DNA from: a virus
DNA length: 50,567 nt
Direction: 5' to 3' (one strand)
Virus record (IMG/VR): IMGVR_UViG_3300006751_004945
Coordinates: 1 to 50,567 of that record
Below the pieces are notes generated by a model. That model was not told the DNA's origin. It saw nothing but the letters and a program-made list of their open reading frames with translations, and searched no databases. Positions 46,604 through 50,567 of this stretch are shown here, piece by piece (position 1 is the first letter of the stretch; each line of letters opens with the position of its first letter). The position numbers and the translations under genes were made by a program.

Positions 46604-47866
46604 CTAAATAACCTCTATCTTTTCAAGCTCTGCGAGCCACTCCATTTCTTCTTCCGATGGATTATAGATATGCTTACAGAACTGACTATACATCCCTTCT
46701 TCTGTAAAGTTCTCAACAAGATACTTTTGAAGCTTCTTGGCATTTCTCTTAAACCGTGAATATTCGCTGCGAACCTCACGCAATCGGCGCTTAAAGGACC
46801 CCTCCCTTGGGAAAGCCCACAGTGAGTCTGCCTGGATAACACCTTCCCAAACCGCCTCTGGTTGAACATTTTGAAGATCATATTCGACGGACGCGAACAT
46901 TGGCTTTTTCTTTCCACTCTTCCTTCGTGCGTCTGGCATATAAAGGAAATCACAGTGACCCGACCATCCGGAAACAACTACTGGCAACCCATTATAAGCT
47001 GCTTCAAAAAGTGGTAGCCCATATCCCTCGCCATGGGCTGTAGAAACAAGTGCCTTAATTTTGGAATGCTGATATAGACCATTCATTTCTTCAGGAGTTA
47101 AATCTCCATGCAAAAGATATACTTTACATTTGCAGTTGTCTCCTCCATATCTTTGAAGCAGAGATTTAAGCCTTGATCCGGTGTGCTCCCTGTCGATGAT
47201 GCTGTTATTTTTGACTGAAGTCTTGAGGACAAGTCCGACTTCTTGATCAAAATTCTCTTCCAGGAACCATTTGACGAGATTGTCAAAGTTCTTTCTTGGG
47301 CCCCATTGAGAAATTGCAAGGTAATTAAAGTCGTAATCGAGCTTTAAATTAAGCTTTTGTTTCTTGAAATTTCTAACAGGATAATTAACCACTTCGATTG
47401 GAGTTTGACAAGCTAAGTGAACAGGTTGTCCGGTTTGGTTGTTTTGCCCCTGGTATGTTGTGTTTTCAAAAACATCCTTCGAATGATTTGAAACAACGAT
47501 GATCTTATCCATTTCGTTGGCTTTTTGGAGCCATACGGGAGCGACCTTTGTCGTTTCAATTCCTGCGGTATATCCGATATTGATAGGTGCGATTCTTTCC
47601 CACTCGTTTGGAATTGTCACCTGCACGGAAATATCAAACTGTCCACCCTGCTGCGTGAAGACATGTGTTTGTGCGATTCTTTCATCCATCCACGTTCTTT
47701 CTTCGTTTGAATCACTTACCCAGCCGGTCTGACCCCAGTTTGTTGGGACAATATAAATATCGAATAGATCTGGCCTTGATCGGAGAGCGCGGAGAGCAAA
47801 CCTTGCCTGCTCTCCGTATCCGGATTGTGATAAAACTGGCCCTTTTAATATGATTTTATGCTTCAT
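46604..47866 (-). CDS. Glycosyltransferase, GT4 type (GT-B fold)
   Basis: This 420-residue GT-B transferase starts MKHKIILKGPVLSQSGYGEQ, a nucleotide/acceptor-domain glycine turn. The donor domain has YLAISQWGPRKNFDNLV near 195-210 and the diagnostic HGEGYGLPLFEAAYNGLPVV region with GSGWSGHCDF nearby. Glu in the E-x7-E-type region (EGYGLPLFEA) is the expected donor-phosphate contact. It overlaps the neighbouring GT4 gene by ATGA behind AAGGAG. The two tandem GT4 genes have the same length but different sequences. Confidence 0.8.
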   Translation of the reverse strand: MKHKIILKGPVLSQSGYGEQARFALRALRSRPDLFDIYIVPTNWGQTGWVSDSNEERTWMDERIAQTHVFTQQGGQFDISVQVTIPNEWERIAPINIGYTAGIETTKVAPVWLQKANEMDKIIVVSNHSKDVFENTTYQGQNNQTGQPVHLACQTPIEVVNYPVRNFKKQKLNLKLDYDFNYLAISQWGPRKNFDNLVKWFLEENFDQEVGLVLKTSVKNNSIIDREHTGSRLKSLLQRYGGDNCKCKVYLLHGDLTPEEMNGLYQHSKIKALVSTAHGEGYGLPLFEAAYNGLPVVVSGWSGHCDFLYMPDARRKSGKKKPMFASVEYDLQNVQPEAVWEGVIQADSLWAFPREGSFKRRLREVRSEYSRFKRNAKKLQKYLVENFTEEGMYSQFCKHIYNPSEEEMEWLAELEKIEVI

Positions 47867-49125
47867 TTTGTAATCTCCTTAAAATCCCACGGTTTATATC
47901 CTTTTCTCGTTTCCCACGAGCCATGATTCTCTACAACCGAGTCGATTAGGTCGACCCATTGTTTTTGGAAGTTTTCGAAATTGTAATTTTTTGTGACATG
48001 GTGGCGCCCTTTCATGCCGAGGAGGCGCCTCTCTTCATGACTCATCGAAAAAATGTCTCTCAGAGCCTGTATAAAGTCTTCCTTAGAAATCCTGTCCTCA
48101 TAGATGTATGGAACCTGCTGAGAGCCTATGATAGCCCTTGAGGCCGGCGTAAGACCTATTCCAAACCACTGTTCTCCGTCTGTTACTTGTTCTTGCAGGC
48201 CTCCAGTCATGTTGACGATAATCGGAGTCTGACACGCAAGCGATTCTAGAGTTGCTAGGCCGAAGCCTTCTGCATCTGAAATATTAATCGTGCAATCTGA
48301 CATGTTATACATCGCAGCCAGGGCGGATGGGGCTATTTTTTTAGTAGAAAAAATAATGCGACCATCAGTAGCTCCTAAATCCTCCAGAATTTTTTCCAAG
48401 TTTGGACCGTTAGGGTCGTGTGGATCCGTGTGCATGAGCAAGCGCACCTTGTCCGGCCCAACTTCATTCGCGAATTCATTAAACCAATAAATTAAGGAAC
48501 CTGACATCTTTCTTCTAGCATTCCTATTGTTCCAGAAGAAAGTGACTCGGCCACTTTCTTCTTTAAAATGTGTTTTTCTGAGTTTGGCTATTTGATCGTC
48601 AGGAAATGGATGAAAAATAGAAGCGTCAACCGCGTGTGGAATATAATGATTTTCAACATGAGGAGAAACCCTATTGACGATATCGTATGTAACCTTAGAA
48701 ATAGAAGCTATAACATCCGTCGAACTATAAAATTGATTATTAAAAGTAGGAAGGGGATAATTGTCCCAAACATGATAATAAACCATCGGAACATGTTTTC
48801 TGACCTCATTTTCTATCATCCACAGAAAGCCATAAAAGCGAGGATCAGTCATAAACCAAAGCAAGTCTGGCTTTTCATTGAAAATTAAAGATCTAATCAT
48901 CTCTTGGCTTCCGTACCCCTTGACGGGGTGAATTATCCAGTCTTCCTCAAATGGTGTGACCCTTTGCGGCTTGTAGTCTTTGTGAGCTACTGCTCCACCT
49001 AAACAAACAAATTTATAACGGCCGGTCTTTAGAAGTGTCTCAATAATATATTTAGTTTGTGTGCCGACTCCCGATGGAGCCAGCGGGTGATCAGAGATCA
49101 CCAAAATCTTCTTTTTTTCTGTCAT
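47863..49125 (-). CDS. Glycosyltransferase, GT4 type (GT-B fold)
   Basis: This 420-residue transferase starts KKILVISDHPLAPSGVGTQT, the glycine-rich loop of the N-terminal Rossmann domain. The donor side shows FFWNNRNARRKMSG near 195-210 and the EGFGLATLESLACQTPIIV motif (about 290-310) with the paired glutamates that hold the nucleotide-sugar. It is the first glycosyltransferase in the operon. A stop-to-start gap of eight bases and an AGAGG ribosome site follow the PD-(D/E)XK gene. Donor and acceptor are unknown. Confidence 0.82.
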   Translation of the reverse strand: MTEKKKILVISDHPLAPSGVGTQTKYIIETLLKTGRYKFVCLGGAVAHKDYKPQRVTPFEEDWIIHPVKGYGSQEMIRSLIFNEKPDLLWFMTDPRFYGFLWMIENEVRKHVPMVYYHVWDNYPLPTFNNQFYSSTDVIASISKVTYDIVNRVSPHVENHYIPHAVDASIFHPFPDDQIAKLRKTHFKEESGRVTFFWNNRNARRKMSGSLIYWFNEFANEVGPDKVRLLMHTDPHDPNGPNLEKILEDLGATDGRIIFSTKKIAPSALAAMYNMSDCTINISDAEGFGLATLESLACQTPIIVNMTGGLQEQVTDGEQWFGIGLTPASRAIIGSQQVPYIYEDRISKEDFIQALRDIFSMSHEERRLLGMKGRHHVTKNYNFENFQKQWVDLIDSVVENHGSWETRKGYKPWDFKEITK

Positions 49126-49133
49126 TTAAACCT

Positions 49134-49895
49134 CTATGGACATTCCGGCGATCTACAAAATTCGCATTTCGTACACGACCGCTTGTCCTTAATGTAATTT
49201 TTTTTCTTAATATTAAAGAGCGCCTTCTTTAAAAGGTTTGTGGCGTTCTCTATTTTTTTGCTTCCACTTGTAACTCTAAAAATCTCAACCCTCGACTTTT
49301 TTGCTGTTCTTTTTAATAGTGCGAAATGCGTTTCGATATCTTTCAAGTCAATTCCGTGCTTCTTTGCAAAGAAAACCTTGTATAATGTTAGTTGGTAAGT
49401 TACCATTGGATCAGAACGGCGGCGCATATCCCAACCCCACGAACAGGATTTCCAATCAATAATGTGGTATTTTCCATCCGAGGTCTTCACAACTGCATCA
49501 ATGTACCCTTTGAAATTATAATCCTCGGCCTCAATTGGTACCATCAGTGGTTCTTCTGTTGAAATTACCTCATAGCCAGCTGGGAAGTATTCAGAGATCG
49601 CTGGCATAATTTCTGGTAAGATTCCCATGGCTTGTGTTGCCATTTTTTCAGGATCTTCGCGGAAAACAATGTCGCCGTCGAGTTCCGATAAACATTCTTC
49701 AAACCTTTTAACAAAGAATTCTTGAGCTTCGAATGTTTCATTTAACATCTTCTTCTCGGCGACGTCATGAATTGCTGTCCCAAAGGCAGTATATTCATTT
49801 CCTCTAAATCCTTTTAATTTATCAATATAAGTTAATTTGTGATAAAAAGGACAGAAATTCCAATTTTTTAATTCCGAAAACGAAATGTGTGGCAA
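49134..49895 (-). CDS. PD-(D/E)XK nuclease, RecB/Cas4-like with Cys cluster
   Basis: This 253-residue protein has the RecB-family core: GTAIHDVAEK with H43, a GYIDAVV strand with D133, and D147-W148-K149 in IIDWKSCSW (the PD-(D/E)XK catalytic set). An N-terminal C15 plus a C-terminal cluster C241, C244, C247 and C252 fit the Fe-S cluster seen in Cas4/AddB nucleases. It may process DNA ends in recombination or packaging. The start is TTG at 49895 with GAGGA upstream; no ATG lies ahead of the conserved core. A sigma70-type promoter lies within the preceding gene, so it could be expressed independently. Confidence 0.8.
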   Translation of the reverse strand: MPHISFSELKNWNFCPFYHKLTYIDKLKGFRGNEYTAFGTAIHDVAEKKMLNETFEAQEFFVKRFEECLSELDGDIVFREDPEKMATQAMGILPEIMPAISEYFPAGYEVISTEEPLMVPIEAEDYNFKGYIDAVVKTSDGKYHIIDWKSCSWGWDMRRRSDPMVTYQLTLYKVFFAKKHGIDLKDIETHFALLKRTAKKSRVEIFRVTSGSKKIENATNLLKKALFNIKKKNYIKDKRSCTKCEFCRSPECP

Positions 49896-50297
49896 TTATT
49901 CCTCGGTGACAGATTGTGCCTCAGATGATGTGATAGTTTCTTTTTTCTCTACTTCTATTATAACATCTTCAGGAGATTTGTCAAGTACTTTTTCTACTTT
50001 TTCTACTTTTTTTCTGGTTCTTCGGGCTTTTTTCTTAACTGGCGTTATTCTTTTTATTTTTTTGACACATTCAAAAACCCAAGTTGCCTGATTGGAGCCT
50101 TTTTCTGTGTTTTTTAATAATAGTGGCCCTTCGATAAATTTATCGAAAGCCTCTTTTCTTGAGACCAACAGGCGCTCTACCATTGCTCTCGTTATCTTGA
50201 GCCTCCCAACAGAACCATACCTGTCGAAAAGCGGAAGTTTAATGCTGACATAAATTTTATTTTGTTTTTTGGTAATTTCTACCCATTCGCTATTCAT
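49896..50297 (-). CDS. Hypothetical protein with basic, low-complexity C-terminus
   Basis: This 133-residue protein has a folded-looking N-terminal 85 residues (VSIKLPLFDRYGSVGRLKITR and a TWVFECVKKIKR strand). A basic KKKARRTRKKVEKVEKVL linker and an acidic Ser/Glu tail follow. The start overlaps the previous stop by 8 bases (ATGAATAG) behind GAGGAA. No family is recognised. The basic linker could bind nucleic acid, in keeping with the neighbouring nuclease, but this is inference. Confidence 0.6.
   Translation of the reverse strand: MNSEWVEITKKQNKIYVSIKLPLFDRYGSVGRLKITRAMVERLLVSRKEAFDKFIEGPLLLKNTEKGSNQATWVFECVKKIKRITPVKKKARRTRKKVEKVEKVLDKSPEDVIIEVEKKETITSSEAQSVTEE
49957..49984 (-). promoter_or_regulatory. 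sigma70-type promoter inside the 133-residue gene
   Basis: On the minus strand TTGACA (49984-49979), a 16-base spacer and TATAAT (49962-49957) are both perfect hexamers. The expected start is near 49950, giving a 55-base leader to the nuclease TTG at 49895. It could drive the nuclease and the glycan operon. Being inside a coding region, its use needs proof. Confidence 0.5.
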
Positions 50298-50567
50298 AAT
50301 CGTGTAATTCCTCTATTTTTTTGTAAAGTTGTGGACTAATCTCTGAAAGATATTTTGGTGCGTCTAGAAAATAATGCTCGAATCCATTTGCAAAGTATTC
50401 CCTCAAGGAAGTTGCTGCGTATGCAGAACAAAAAATCCCATAAGAATTACAAATAAAGTTTAATCGATCATAGCCGACATCCTGATAAAGATAAAGATCT
50501 AGATCTTTCGTGTATTCTGAATTTAAAAATAATTTTTGATTTGGCTGCAATCCTTCATTATCGAGAA
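50290..50567 (-). CDS. Partial protein, C-terminal metallopeptidase-like fragment
   Basis: The reading frame stays open to the edge of the window, so the true start lies beyond base 50567; a TTG at 50550 is unlikely to be the start. The visible C-terminus contains TSLREYFANGFEHYFLD and SPQLYKKIEEL, which resemble the third-ligand helix and tail of anthrax-lethal-factor-like (gluzincin) metalloproteases. Without the HExxH motif the assignment is only suggestive. Confidence 0.45.
   Translation of the reverse strand, partial: LDNEGLQPNQKLFLNSEYTKDLDLYLYQDVGYDRLNFICNSYGIFCSAYAATSLREYFANGFEHYFLDAPKYLSEISPQLYKKIEELHDYE

Overview
The window looks like part of the genome of a large, AT-rich, T4-like contractile-tailed bacteriophage, probably marine or otherwise environmental. 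The evidence is a T4-type late sigma factor (gp55-like), baseplate wedge proteins of the gp25 and gp6 (J) families, a baseplate-type protein carrying an M23 peptidoglycan peptidase, a TOPRIM primase, a RuvC-like resolvase and an SbcD/gp47-type phosphoesterase. Every supported gene lies on the minus strand. Genes are packed with 1-20 base overlaps or gaps of a few bases, and no stretch over about 110 bases lacks a gene. I saw no tRNA, rRNA, CRISPR array or insertion sequence.

Layout, in transcription order (right to left). (1) 50567-49134: the end of a putative metallopeptidase-like gene, a basic hypothetical protein and a RecB/Cas4-like PD-(D/E)XK nuclease with a probable Fe-S cysteine set. 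(2) 49125-38323: a carbohydrate operon with six glycosyltransferases, a SAM methyltransferase and enzymes resembling WbpI, WbpE, WbpD, WbpB and a shortened WbpA-type nucleotide-sugar dehydrogenase. Together these match the steps from UDP-GlcNAc to UDP-2,3-diacetamido-2,3-dideoxy-mannuronic acid (UDP-ManNAc3NAcA). (3) 38309-36502: a perfect sigma70-type promoter followed by small genes and the gp55-like sigma factor. (4) 36509-3283: a virion module of spike/hub-type proteins (M23 peptidase, spike-like protein, a 2137-residue protein), gp25, gp6, three consecutive LamG-bearing proteins, and several large or paralogous tail-associated proteins. (5) 3282-1: RuvC-like resolvase, a membrane-segment protein, TOPRIM primase and an SbcD-like exonuclease subunit. 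A consensus promoter sits so close to the primase ATG that its message would be leaderless.

How it may work together (inference): sigma70-type promoters read by host RNA polymerase would express the late sigma factor and the replication genes. The late sigma factor would then serve the virion module. The carbohydrate operon could build an unusual diacetamido-uronic acid sugar and attach it to host surface glycan, virion proteins or DNA. Its position beside three glycan-binding-type (LamG) tail proteins makes surface-glycan remodelling or virion glycosylation the most attractive readings. The target and the host cannot be read from the sequence.
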